Below are positions 1 through 8,560 of a stretch of 64,000 nucleotides of DNA, in pieces. The stretch lies in assembly GCF_022489065.1 (NCBI RefSeq), contig NZ_JAKVTW010000010.1:62001-126000 (forward strand), in the 5' to 3' direction. The notes under the pieces were generated by a model. That model worked only from the letters and a program-made list of their open reading frames with translations, did not search any database and was not told where the DNA came from. This DNA is from Vreelandella neptunia. GTDB taxonomy: Bacteria; Pseudomonadota; Gammaproteobacteria; Pseudomonadales; Halomonadaceae. The stretch's first letter is position 1. Every line of letters begins with the position of its first letter. A program made the translations under genes and the position numbers.

Positions 1-144
1 TGAACGTTCAAAGGCGGCGTAAGGCGCCCCATCAGCGCTGCTGTCCCCTTCTACCCGCTCCATTAGCGCTTGGCAGACTTTTCGCAGGCGACGATTCTCT
101 TCGCGCAGCGCGGCGACCTCGGCCTCATCCTGGTTATTGGTCAC
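1..144 (-). CDS. partial N-terminus of a coiled-coil protein, possibly a sensor kinase
   Basis: Only the first 48 codons are in the window; the gene runs off the left edge. It starts with GTG one base after the stop of the FIST gene, so the two are almost certainly translated together. The visible peptide begins VTNNQDEAEVAALREENRRL and is charged and heptad-like, as in a short N-terminal coiled coil. Known context: FIST/NosP genes in pseudomonads and relatives are commonly followed by a hybrid sensor kinase (NahK type), so a kinase is the best guess. No catalytic domain is visible, so the identity is inference only. Confidence 0.5.
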   Translation of the reverse strand, partial: MTNNQDEAEVAALREENRRLRKVCQALMERVEGDSSADGAPYAAFERS

Positions 145-145
145 T

Positions 146-1312
146 TCAGTGGTTGTAGTTAGCTGGAAGAGATCCAAACGCCACCCCCGTAAACGTTTGA
201 TTCACATGCATGCCATGGTGTTGCTCACCGTAGGTATTGAACCCCACTACCCCCGCCTGGCGCAGCAACTGCGACGCCTGATCTAGATGCGCTAGCGCTT
301 CAAGCTCCATGCGGCGTAAGAAGCAGTCGCAGGCAATGATCACGCTGGGCGTACCCAGTCTGGCGCTCACACCTGCAAGCATCTCCTTAAGGTCATCAAG
401 TAGCGGCGTTGGCTGCATGGCCGTTAGCACGATGCCATTTTCGACTGCACAGTAAAAACTTAGACTGCTATCGCTATTAACGCGCTGAATGGAGCGCACA
501 TAGTGCTGCCCGCCGATATGCACCGCCAAGGGATGATGGGCAAAAATCGCTGCGTTGAGCTGTTCAGGGGCTACGCCCACTAGGTCAGCATACACCTGCG
601 CCGCGGGCAGACCATTGAGTTCAATTACCCGACGCTGCTCCCGATTCGCCTCCGTCACCACAAGTTTGTGCGTTAATGGGATCAAGTGGTGAGTAGAAAA
701 CACCTCAAAGGGCAATCGAGTATTAATCATCACCACCACCGCTGCCCGGGTATAAAAGCGCCCGGCGGTATACACATGGGTATGGCTTAGATGATTGTCA
801 TCGCCTGCAGAACCGCCAAAGCTGGGTATGCGCCCTAGCGCGGCATCTAACGTTGCGAGCACCTGCTCTTCACGGCTCGACAGGCCATCCAACAAGGTTA
901 GGGCAAAGCTGTGCTCGTTAATTGGCGCAATAGCCTGACGGCGGCAACGCTCCAACAGCGTATCGACCAGCGGTTGGGCGTTGGCCAGTTCAAAATGATC
1001 CAGGTCATCGATCAGCGCTGTTTCGATGGCAAACAGACGACGATCAAAGCCCATCGCCACGATTGAGCCACGATCATAACCCAGCGGAGTTATCTCCCCT
1101 GCGGTAGTACAACCGCTGAGTGGCATTGAGGGAAAACTACGCTCCAAGGCAGTCGCCAGCCCCGCTAAGTCATACTCAGCACTGCAGAAAAAAAGCACGA
1201 ATCCCAAATGGTCGTGACGTAAGGCGTCGGCTAGTTCGGCGGCCGCTAGGGAAGCGTCGGCATGCTGGCTAGCCGCAGTGACAATGCCTCTTTCAACGTG
1301 ATAAGTGGTCAC
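146..1312 (-). CDS. FIST-domain sensory protein (NosP-like)
   Basis: About 388 residues containing FIST_N followed by FIST_C. The core includes the typical stretches FVLFFCSAEYDL, GCTTAGEITPLGY and LLDGLSSREEQVL, then FGGSAGDDN. FIST proteins are cytoplasmic small-ligand sensors; the NosP branch binds haem and nitric oxide and controls a partner histidine kinase. I chose the GTG at 1312 because AGAGGTGG lies just upstream and the extra 14 residues of the longer frame look unconserved. The start overlaps the end of the hybrid kinase gene by 20 bases, and the next gene begins one base after the stop, so the three are probably one transcript. NO sensing is inferred from family and context, not from a visible ligand residue. 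Confidence 0.8.
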   Translation of the reverse strand: MTTYHVERGIVTAASQHADASLAAAELADALRHDHLGFVLFFCSAEYDLAGLATALERSFPSMPLSGCTTAGEITPLGYDRGSIVAMGFDRRLFAIETALIDDLDHFELANAQPLVDTLLERCRRQAIAPINEHSFALTLLDGLSSREEQVLATLDAALGRIPSFGGSAGDDNHLSHTHVYTAGRFYTRAAVVVMINTRLPFEVFSTHHLIPLTHKLVVTEANREQRRVIELNGLPAAQVYADLVGVAPEQLNAAIFAHHPLAVHIGGQHYVRSIQRVNSDSSLSFYCAVENGIVLTAMQPTPLLDDLKEMLAGVSARLGTPSVIIACDCFLRRMELEALAHLDQASQLLRQAGVVGFNTYGEQHHGMHVNQTFTGVAFGSLPANYNH

Positions 1313-3557
1313 GGCACCACCTCTCCAGAGCGGAATGGGTGCGCGCAGCGGCAAGCCTTAGCGTACTGAACACGTCATCGAGTTGACTAGCACTGGGGCG
1401 TTCCCGTTTGGCTAATGTCTCGAGCTGTTTCGCCAGTTCAGCAATCTGGTCGGCACCCATGCTCAATGATTCACCGCGCAGTTGATGTGCAAGCCGCACA
1501 ACTTGCTTTTCCTGCTCTGGCGTCAAAGGCCGTGCTGCTAAGCAGGCAGTCAATTGCGCAAAATAATCGCTGACTTGTTGATGATAAAGCATGATCAGCT
1601 GTAACAGGCTTGCCTCCCCCAGCGTCGTTTTAAGCATGGCTAGGGTATCGCCATTCAGCAGCGACAGCTCACCAGTTAGTGATTGGTTAACCGCTAATGT
1701 CGGTAAAGAAGCAGCGTTTGGAGTCGTAAAGAGCTGCAATGCGAGCACGTTGCTTAACGCCGAAAGCGACAGTGGCTTGGTAATATAATCATCCATACCT
1801 GCCGCAATGCAGCGTTGGCGATCATCTTCAGCCCCACCGGCGGTCATCGCCACGATAGGAACATCCGCCAACCAGCCACCCTGTTCACGCAAACGCTTAG
1901 TGACCGTCAGGCCATTCATATCCGGCAGTTGGATATCCATAAAGATCAGATGCACCTGCATAGACTGAGCCATTGCCAAGGCATCATGGCCATTTTCAGC
2001 CCATACAACATCGCAGCCCAAGCGGGATAGCAAACCAATCGCGACTTTGCGGTTGACGGCGTTGTCCTCCACCAAGAGTAGCGTTGTGCCGGAAAAATCG
2101 CGCTTCGGGGGCGATGGCAGTGACGCTGAAACGGGATCCGTTGCGACTAAAGGCAGCTCACACCAGAAGGTACACCCCTGACCTATTTGGCTCTTAACCC
2201 CCAAACGCCCTTGCATGGCTTCGCTGAGCCGTTTGCAAATCGCAAGCCCTAGTCCCGTTCCACCAAAGCGGCGTGCCACCGACTCATCGGCCTGCTGAAA
2301 AGGCTCAAAGAGACGCTCTTGCTGTTGCTCGCTCAAGCCACAGCCGGTATCAATCACCTCAAATAACAGCTGCTCCACCGTGGAGGAGACTTTGACGCTA
2401 ACCTCACCGCGGTCAGTGAATTTGATGGCATTAGCGATGAGGTTAAGCAGTATTTGCCGAAGACGGCCTGCATCTATCAATACCCAGTCTGGCACCAGCG
2501 GGTCAACATGCACCGTTAACGCCAAGCCTTTTACTTTTGCCCTGGGCGCAAACAGTACCACGACACTATCGATGAGCGGTTTGAGTGCCGTGGGCGATGT
2601 TTCCAGGGTTAAATGACCTGCTTCGATTTTGGAAAAATCGAGGATCTCATTAATCATTGCCAGCAATTGGTTGGCGCTATCGTGGATGGTGTGAGCGTAA
2701 TCTTCCACCTGGGCAGGACTGGCCGATTCACGCAATAATTCACTCATACCAATCACGCCGTTTAGCGGAGTGCGAATTTCGTGGCTCACCATGGCTAGAA
2801 AATCAGACTTTGCTTGATTCGCCGCCTGGGCTTGTTTAGCGGTAACTTCCAACTGCCGACCAAGCTGCTCCTGCTCCCGCCTTATTGCCGCACTTTCGCG
2901 CATTTCACGCACCAGGAAAGCAATCACCAGAAAAGCGGCCAAACTCATACCAACAATCAGCGACATTAGCAGCTTGTAAAGCAAGCTGAGTTGCGCACGC
3001 TCTTCGGTTGCCGATTCTGCCAAATAGCCATTGATTGCAATGACTAGTCGCTCTGTTAGCCGTGTTAATGTCTGTAGTTCATTTTCAATTTCCACGATAG
3101 GCAGTTGGTCAACTACCCCAAGGGATTCAAACACTTCGTAGGGATCAAGCATCGTATCCAGCACATCGAGCTGCTGCTGGATTTGGCTCAAGAGCTCTCG
3201 GGCGGTGTCAATCTCTTGCAACAGCGTGCTGACCTCCCCCTCATTGAGCAGGGTGATCCGGCTGTACAAGAGTTCAAAACGAAGGTTCAGCTCATCATGC
3301 GCGGCGGGTGATAGTGGCCCGCGCGTAACAGCCAGCAGGTGGTTTAAGAGCTGTACCGCATCGCGATCCAGCTTATAAACAACCCAAGCGGTATCTTCGC
3401 GAAGGCTTTGGGTGAGATTTTCCTGCCGCCAGGCGGCCAGGGTAGCAACGACCAATGCCGCGGCAAATAGCGATACCGCAACGATGGCAACGAGTTTAAA
3501 ACGTAGGGGATAACGCAGCAGGCTAGAGGCCTGAGCGGTTGAAGCGCTAGCGAACAT
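1293..3557 (-). CDS. hybrid sensor histidine kinase (HisKA-HATPase-REC-Hpt)
   Basis: About 754 residues. A membrane helix near residues 21-43 and a second near 198-218 enclose a periplasmic helical sensor region. After a coiled linker comes HisKA with the phospho-acceptor in SHEIRTPLNGVIG (His about 259), then HATPase_c with N-box LLNLIANAIKF, DTGCGLS and FGGTGLGLAI. The receiver domain has VEDN and MDIQLPD (Asp about 541) and Lys in YITKPLS. A C-terminal Hpt domain carries AHQLRGES (His about 691). All phosphorelay residues are therefore present, so it should be active and pass phosphate onward; no response regulator is visible here. The ATG at 3557 is preferred to a TTG one codon earlier. 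The start overlaps the upstream periplasmic gene, which may be its accessory input protein. Confidence 0.9.
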   Translation of the reverse strand: MFASASTAQASSLLRYPLRFKLVAIVAVSLFAAALVVATLAAWRQENLTQSLREDTAWVVYKLDRDAVQLLNHLLAVTRGPLSPAAHDELNLRFELLYSRITLLNEGEVSTLLQEIDTARELLSQIQQQLDVLDTMLDPYEVFESLGVVDQLPIVEIENELQTLTRLTERLVIAINGYLAESATEERAQLSLLYKLLMSLIVGMSLAAFLVIAFLVREMRESAAIRREQEQLGRQLEVTAKQAQAANQAKSDFLAMVSHEIRTPLNGVIGMSELLRESASPAQVEDYAHTIHDSANQLLAMINEILDFSKIEAGHLTLETSPTALKPLIDSVVVLFAPRAKVKGLALTVHVDPLVPDWVLIDAGRLRQILLNLIANAIKFTDRGEVSVKVSSTVEQLLFEVIDTGCGLSEQQQERLFEPFQQADESVARRFGGTGLGLAICKRLSEAMQGRLGVKSQIGQGCTFWCELPLVATDPVSASLPSPPKRDFSGTTLLLVEDNAVNRKVAIGLLSRLGCDVVWAENGHDALAMAQSMQVHLIFMDIQLPDMNGLTVTKRLREQGGWLADVPIVAMTAGGAEDDRQRCIAAGMDDYITKPLSLSALSNVLALQLFTTPNAASLPTLAVNQSLTGELSLLNGDTLAMLKTTLGEASLLQLIMLYHQQVSDYFAQLTACLAARPLTPEQEKQVVRLAHQLRGESLSMGADQIAELAKQLETLAKRERPSASQLDDVFSTLRLAAARTHSALERWCRDHLSR

Positions 3558-4059
3558 CAATATGCATAACCTGCCATACCGCCCTAAAGCGTATTTTTTC
3601 GCTTAGCAACGCTTCATCTTGATCAAAAGGATAGAGCACCCAAAGAGGACCATACTCACGAATCGGTATCGCTTTCTCATCTTTTTCCAGGGCCAAAATA
3701 ACCTCATACTCCTCAAAATCACTAACCGGGATTTCAGCTTCATAACCGTTCAGTGCAGCGACATGTACTGCATCGCTTTCAGCGTTTAAACGCGCCAACA
3801 GGTCGCGCATTAAAGGCCCACGGTAATGATTAACACCTTCTGTCCATGGCGTGCTGGTATCAAACTCGTGCTGCGGTAACCCCGCTAACATCGCGCGGTC
3901 AAATTGAGCTTCACTGCCAACATTCGTCACGCCAATGTCGCCGCTCACCGTTAAAATGACCGGTCCGCTAGGTACGTCTAAATCGTCGGCTGTTTCAGCA
4001 AGCCCCGCCAGGGGCATGCTGAACGTCAGCACGGCCCACCCCATCAACAACGCTTTCAC
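3547..4059 (-). CDS. periplasmic molybdopterin-fold protein without the metal-ligand cysteine
   Basis: About 170 residues with a signal peptide (hydrophobic stretch ending near LAGLAETADD). The rest resembles the small oxidoreductase molybdopterin-binding fold (PF00174/YedY type): VILTVSGDIGVTN, then FDTSTPW, YRGPLMRDLL, and a C-terminal RFRAVWQVMHIDVR. No cysteine is visible in the mature part, so a Moco thiolate ligand is missing. A redox enzyme is therefore unlikely and a sensory or binding role is more plausible. It is directly upstream of, and overlaps, the hybrid kinase gene. I chose the GTG at 4059 because GAGG sits 8 bases ahead; the earlier GTG overlaps that Shine-Dalgarno. Confidence 0.7.
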   Translation of the reverse strand: MKALLMGWAVLTFSMPLAGLAETADDLDVPSGPVILTVSGDIGVTNVGSEAQFDRAMLAGLPQHEFDTSTPWTEGVNHYRGPLMRDLLARLNAESDAVHVAALNGYEAEIPVSDFEEYEVILALEKDEKAIPIREYGPLWVLYPFDQDEALLSEKIRFRAVWQVMHIDVR

Positions 4060-4106
4060 AGTAAACACCTCACGGTAGAATATTCACTGGCCTAACTGCC
4101 CAGGAA

Positions 4107-4139
4107 TAAAAAGAAGACAGCGTCAAGGTTACGCTATCT
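4107..4139 (-). terminator. intrinsic terminator after the DUF2189 gene
   Basis: On the minus strand AGATAGCGT and ACGCTGTCT form a 9-bp stem with one wobble pair and a 7-base loop, followed by TCTTTTTATT. It lies about 80 bases after the DUF2189 stop and before the molybdopterin-fold gene. Confidence 0.65.
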
Positions 4140-4219
4140 CCTTAAACAGGTCAGGCCCAATACTGTTTTTTCGTCGCTGACTTTAGTAACGGGGGCGTTA
4201 TTCGATTTTTACAGTTACG

Positions 4220-5038
4220 TTAAGACTCTATTTTTTCGAACGGCTGAAAACGCACTAAATCTTCATAGGCATGCCAACTGGCGTGACCTAACACCGGTAA
4301 AATCAGCGCTAAACCAATATAGAACGTCATCACACCGATCAGTACACAAAGCGTTAAAATCACAGCCCACAGCAACATCACGCGAAAATTACGCGCCACA
4401 CAGCGTACGCTGGCTTCAATGCCTTCCATAAAGGTTAAGTCTTGATCCATTAAGGTAGGAATCGCCACGACGCTAATCGCAAATGCGCCAAACGCCAAGA
4501 TGCCGCCAGCAACGGTGCCAACAGCCAGCATGCCTAATCCTTCTGACGTGGTCAGTAGCGAAGTATAGAGCGTGGCAGGGCTGGGAACTTCAAATCCAAA
4601 GAAGAGTGCAAATAGCAGGGTTGCCAAACGAATCCAGGCGAGAAAGAAGATCATCATCATGACCCCCATCATCGCCAATTGCCCCGCATGAGGCCGCCAG
4701 CTTCCGAACGCATCGCCTAGATTAGGTACTTGGCCACGCTCTAATGCGCGGCTAATGCCATATGAACCAACCGCTACCAAGGGCCCAACAAACATAAAGC
4801 CAGCAATCATGGGTAGCAGCCAATACCAGTACCCCAGCGTATATGCGCCAAGGGTGATGGCGATACTTAAGCCAACCCAAAACATGCCATACGAAAGACT
4901 GACCACCGTTGCTCGGCGAAAGTCTTCTACCCCCGCGGCCAACCATGCTCTGGGCCGATCCAAACCGACCTTATTAATAGTAATTTTAACGCTGGGTTGA
5001 TCTGAATGGTGGTTTGTTTTTGTTGTAGCCGCATTCAT
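4220..5038 (-). CDS. DUF2189 family integral membrane protein
   Basis: 272 residues. A short polar N-terminus (to about residue 30) is followed by the family-typical RPRAWLAAGVEDFRRA segment and about six hydrophobic helices, including SYGMFWVGLSIAITLGAYTL and GTVAGGILAFGAFAIS. DUF2189 proteins are six-helix inner-membrane proteins of unknown function, often next to cytochrome oxidase or respiratory genes. The start has a good Shine-Dalgarno (AGGAG, 7 bases ahead). It is monocistronic, with about 330 bases upstream and a terminator downstream. No function can be assigned. Confidence 0.85.
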   Translation of the reverse strand: MNAATTKTNHHSDQPSVKITINKVGLDRPRAWLAAGVEDFRRATVVSLSYGMFWVGLSIAITLGAYTLGYWYWLLPMIAGFMFVGPLVAVGSYGISRALERGQVPNLGDAFGSWRPHAGQLAMMGVMMMIFFLAWIRLATLLFALFFGFEVPSPATLYTSLLTTSEGLGMLAVGTVAGGILAFGAFAISVVAIPTLMDQDLTFMEGIEASVRCVARNFRVMLLWAVILTLCVLIGVMTFYIGLALILPVLGHASWHAYEDLVRFQPFEKIES

Positions 5039-5300
5039 GGCATCACTCCTGTTGTACCTGATACTAGGTCCTGAAGTCAGGATTTACATCTAAGCATCAC
5101 CGCTTGTTAGCGATGGTGGTATTAATGCCAACTTAATGGCTTAACACTATTTTTTAATACTCTCTTAATGTAGCTGACCTGACGACCCAGGGCTTTGGCT
5201 GAAAGGTTATGCGTACAAAAAATCCACGAGAAGCGCTCAAAGCGCCAATTAAATTGCTGCGTTAGTAAAAACATATGTACCAGATGGAGAGGAAATCCAT
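5039..5300. other. intergenic stretch with no recognised gene
   Basis: About 260 bases between the DUF2189 start and the terminator of the universal-stress gene. It should hold the DUF2189 promoter, but I see no convincing palindrome, RNA or small ORF with a ribosome site. Confidence 0.4.
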
Positions 5301-5331
5301 AAAAAACTCCGAGCAGTTGCCCGGAGTTTTT
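5301..5331 (-). terminator. intrinsic terminator of the TAXI-TRAP/uspA operon
   Basis: AAAAACTCCG and CGGAGTTTTT form a 10-bp stem around the loop agcagttgcc. The A/T-rich outer stem lets it work in either direction. It sits about 40 bases after the uspA-like stop. Confidence 0.8.
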
Positions 5332-5368
5332 GATGTTACCTATGTGGCTCGCTAAAGTTGAGTGGCCT

Positions 5369-5797
5369 CTAGCGCACAATCATTACCGACATTTTCGCAT
5401 GATGCACGACGTGCTCTGCATTGGGGCCAAGCACATAATCGACAAACTTTCGCTTAGTGTGTGAGGCCATGACGATCAAATCCACGTCGATTTTCTTACC
5501 GGCTTTAATAATCGCTTCCCACGGTGAACCGTCCACAATGACACTTTGTACCTGAATGTCGTCGGGCACATTCGTCTTGATAAACGCGTGAAGCGCATCG
5601 GTGATCGCCTCATGCGCTTTTTTGGCGAAGTCCTTGGGAAAATAGGAGCCCACCATGGGCATGCGATAGTCCGGCAGTACCGTCACCACATGCAGCGAGG
5701 CACCGAACGTCCGACATAGCGTCAGGGCGGTGGGCAGCGCCTTCGACCAGGAAGTCTCCTCGTTCAAATCCACCGGCAACATGATTTTGCTGTACAT
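5369..5797 (-). CDS. universal stress protein (UspA family), TRAP-linked, TeaD-like
   Basis: About 142 residues, a single Usp domain: N-terminal MYSKIMLPVDLNEE, then SPWEAIIKAGKKIDVDLIVMASH and a C-terminal AEHVVHHAKMSVMIVR. The usual ATP-loop G-x2-G is replaced by HTKR, although the following LGPNAEHV is kept, so ATP binding may be weak or altered. The start is the ATG at 5797, with GGAGAG 5 bases ahead. It is 11 bases after the TRAP permease gene. Known parallel: in Halomonas elongata the Usp protein TeaD is encoded with the ectoine TRAP transporter TeaABC and modulates uptake. The same regulatory role is inferred here for a TAXI-type TRAP. Confidence 0.85.
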   Translation of the reverse strand: MYSKIMLPVDLNEETSWSKALPTALTLCRTFGASLHVVTVLPDYRMPMVGSYFPKDFAKKAHEAITDALHAFIKTNVPDDIQVQSVIVDGSPWEAIIKAGKKIDVDLIVMASHTKRKFVDYVLGPNAEHVVHHAKMSVMIVR

Positions 5798-5808
5798 GGC
5801 ACTCTCCT

Positions 5809-8403
5809 TCACGCGGTGGCGGCAGCTTGCGTATTATCACGACGTCGGCGCTGCATCAACACAATCAACCCAAAGAGCAAGAAGGCAGGTATCCACATTA
5901 GCTCTTTCGTCCAACGGTCGACAGGGGCTAGAACCTCAATGATTTCTTGATCGAAGTCGAAACCAAGCTCTGCCGCCTGGCTGCCGTAGGTCACCATATC
6001 AACGGTTGCCGTGCCATCTTCAATAAAGAGTTCCATGCCCAGGTTATCAAGTCGCTCCTGGCCTGTTTCACCTTCGGGCACCGGCAGGGTCATATAGGTG
6101 GTCATGGGGTCGCCATAATCATCCAGACCGGCAATCTGCAAGCGCAGAGTCGAGTCTTCATCGACATCGCCCAGTGCTTCAACGAATTGTGCGGGAGGTA
6201 TGGATTCGTAGGGATCATGAATCATATCCATCCAGAAACCGGGCCGGAACAGCGTGAACGCAATCAGCAACAGCACGATAGACTCATACCAGCGGCTGCG
6301 CGTAATCATAAAGCCCTGGGTCGCGGCGGCGAAGATAAGCATCGCGATAGTCGACACCACAAAGATCAGTATCCCCTGAAGGAAGGTCACATCAATGAGT
6401 AGCAGATCAGTATTAAAGATAAACAGGAACGGTAGCGCTGCGGTACGAAGGCTGTAATAGAACGCCTGGAAGCCGGTTCGAATGGGGTCACCACCAGATA
6501 CGGCCGCCGCCGCAAAGGACGCCAGGCCCACCGGCGGAGTAACATCGGCCATGATGCCGAAGTAGAACACGAACAGGTGTACCGCAATCAACGGCACCAG
6601 CAAGCCATTTTCAGCGCCCAGGTTGACGATGACCGGAGCCAGCAGTGCCGATACGACGATGTAGTTTGCTGTCGTAGGCAGCCCCATGCCGAGAATCAAA
6701 CTAAGCACGGCGGTTAGCAACAGGATGAGCATCAAATTGCCCATGGCCAGCGTCTCCACCACCTCAGCCAGTACCAAGCCCACCCCGGTCTGAGAGACAG
6801 CACCAACGATGATACCGGCGGTAGCCGTGGCAATGCCGATGCCAATCATGTTGCGAGCACCAGTGACTAGGCCATCCCAAAGATCCATGGCGCCTTCACG
6901 CAGATCCGCGCTCATATCGCTGCGACCACGAAAGATTGACGTGATCGGGCGCTGGGTAAGAATGATGAAAATCATGAACACAGTGGCCCAGAAAGCCGAC
7001 AGTCCTGGCGACAAACGCTCCACCATCAGACACCAAACCAGCACGACCACCGGCAAGATGTACTGCAAGCCAACCAACACCGTTGGTTTGGTCTGGGGCA
7101 GTGAAAAGATCGGCTCGTTAGGATCATCCATCTCAAGCTCTGGGTAACCGGCCGCCAGTTTTAGCAAGGCGATATAAATGACCGTAAGCCCAACGGCTAC
7201 CACCCAGGGTGTCGCATCGCCCAGCACCGGTTTGAGCCAGCCAAGACCATAATAAACCGCTAAAGCGGTGACCATCATGAGAAGCAAGCCACCGAGAAAC
7301 CCGATCACTTTATTGACCAGCGGCTTAGGTGGGTTACTGCTTTTCAGCCCCTGCATATTGGCCTTGAGGGCCTCAAGGTGAACGATGTAGACCAGCGCAA
7401 TATAAGAGATCAGAGCGGGCAGGAAGGCATGCTTAATCACCTCCACATAAGAGATACCCACATACTCGACCATCAAGAAAGCGGCAGCCCCCATCACCGG
7501 CGGCATAATCTGTCCATTGACCGATGACGCTACTTCGACAGCACCCGCCTTTTCGGCAGAAAACCCAACACGCTTCATCATCGGCACCGTAAAGGTACCG
7601 GTGGTCACCACGTTGGCAATTGAGGAGCCGGAAATCAGACCCGTCATGGCCGAGGCCACCACGGCAGCTTTCGCGGGCCCACCGCGATAGTGACCCAGTA
7701 GCGAGAACGCCACCTTGATAAAGTAATTGCCAGCGCCCGCCTTATCGAGCAGGGCACCGAACAGCACAAACAGGAACACGAAGCTGGTCGAGACCCCCAG
7801 CGCAATACCGAAGACCCCCTGAGTCGTTAACCATTGGTGATTAATCAAGCCGAAGAGGCTCACCCCACCATGGGAAAGAATACCCGGCATCCAGGGGCCA
7901 GCCAGGCTGTAAATAAGAAAAACCGACGCCACGATCATTAACGGCGGGCCAAGCGCTCGACGTGTCGCCTCTAGCAACAGCAGTATCCCGGCGATGCCAA
8001 TAATGACGTCCTGGAGTATCGGTGCGCCGGGGCGCTGGGATAATTGCTCGTAAAACATAAACATGTAAGCGCCACAAAAGGCCGCCGCGGCTGCAAGCAC
8101 CCAATCCTGAATCGGCACACGGTCTCGCGGGGAGCGCTTAAGTGCTGGGTAGGCCATATAGGCCAGAAAAAGCGCAAAGGCCAAGTGAATAGAACGGGCT
8201 TCAGTGGCACTAAATACGCCAAACCCGAGAACGAAGGGCACTGGCGATGCTATCCACAATTGAAAAAGAGACCACGCTGCTGCAATGCTTACCAAGAGCT
8301 TCCCGGGCATGCCGGCTGGCTTGCGGGCTCCCGTATCACTAGAGGCGACCATATCCTCCAAGTCTACTCCGGCTCCCGAAGGCCTGTTCTTATCGTCTGT
8401 CAT
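5809..8403 (-). CDS. TRAP transporter fused 4TM/12TM permease (TAXI type)
   Basis: 864 residues and very hydrophobic. The N-terminal third is the small TRAP membrane domain, followed by the DctM-like large domain. Signatures include GGPAKAAVVASAMTGLISGSS, NGQIMPPVMGAAAFLM, LGMGLPTTANYIV and ADVTPPVGLASFAAAAVSGG. The C-terminus has a soluble stretch (about residues 730-820, DUF3394-like) and a last helix. It should import an organic acid or related anion by a Na+ gradient, together with the TAXI binding protein encoded upstream. A hairpin lies between the two genes, which fits higher expression of the binding protein. The substrate cannot be read from sequence. Confidence 0.93.
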   Translation of the reverse strand: MTDDKNRPSGAGVDLEDMVASSDTGARKPAGMPGKLLVSIAAAWSLFQLWIASPVPFVLGFGVFSATEARSIHLAFALFLAYMAYPALKRSPRDRVPIQDWVLAAAAAFCGAYMFMFYEQLSQRPGAPILQDVIIGIAGILLLLEATRRALGPPLMIVASVFLIYSLAGPWMPGILSHGGVSLFGLINHQWLTTQGVFGIALGVSTSFVFLFVLFGALLDKAGAGNYFIKVAFSLLGHYRGGPAKAAVVASAMTGLISGSSIANVVTTGTFTVPMMKRVGFSAEKAGAVEVASSVNGQIMPPVMGAAAFLMVEYVGISYVEVIKHAFLPALISYIALVYIVHLEALKANMQGLKSSNPPKPLVNKVIGFLGGLLLMMVTALAVYYGLGWLKPVLGDATPWVVAVGLTVIYIALLKLAAGYPELEMDDPNEPIFSLPQTKPTVLVGLQYILPVVVLVWCLMVERLSPGLSAFWATVFMIFIILTQRPITSIFRGRSDMSADLREGAMDLWDGLVTGARNMIGIGIATATAGIIVGAVSQTGVGLVLAEVVETLAMGNLMLILLLTAVLSLILGMGLPTTANYIVVSALLAPVIVNLGAENGLLVPLIAVHLFVFYFGIMADVTPPVGLASFAAAAVSGGDPIRTGFQAFYYSLRTAALPFLFIFNTDLLLIDVTFLQGILIFVVSTIAMLIFAAATQGFMITRSRWYESIVLLLIAFTLFRPGFWMDMIHDPYESIPPAQFVEALGDVDEDSTLRLQIAGLDDYGDPMTTYMTLPVPEGETGQERLDNLGMELFIEDGTATVDMVTYGSQAAELGFDFDQEIIEVLAPVDRWTKELMWIPAFLLFGLIVLMQRRRRDNTQAAATA

Positions 8404-8450
8404 CTGCCTGCCCCGCTCCGAGTCGATTGACGCATCATGGCCATATCGAA

Positions 8451-8490
8451 ATGCCCTATCAACATTCTCAATGCCTTATCAATATTCTAA
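8451..8490. repeat. 20-bp tandem duplication
   Basis: Two adjacent 20-bp units at 8451-8470 and 8471-8490 match at 17 of 20 positions (first unit ATGCCCTATCAACATTCTCA). They lie between the TAXI binding-protein gene and the permease start, just after the intercistronic hairpin in reading direction. Confidence 0.8.
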
Positions 8491-8494
8491 ACCA

Positions 8495-8527
8495 AAATGC
8501 GCGGCACCCTAAGGTAACCGCGCATTT
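8495..8527 (-). terminator. intercistronic hairpin between binding-protein and permease genes
   Basis: AAATGCGCGG and CCGCGCATTT make a perfect 10-bp stem with a 13-base loop. It lies 34 bases after the TAXI protein stop. There is no long T-run, so it more likely stabilises or attenuates the transcript than ends it fully, which is common between TRAP binding-protein and membrane genes. Confidence 0.65.
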
Positions 8528-8560
8528 CTTACCGAGGTAGTAACTCCTCAGGCTTCTGGA

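Noticed and set aside
778..783. GTATAC in the FIST gene as another GntR-type site
   Set aside because: The flanks do not match TTGTATACAA and it is inside a coding region.
5947..6402. 151-codon frame opposite the TAXI-TRAP permease
   Set aside because: It mirrors the soluble domain of the permease on the other strand and has no start signal.
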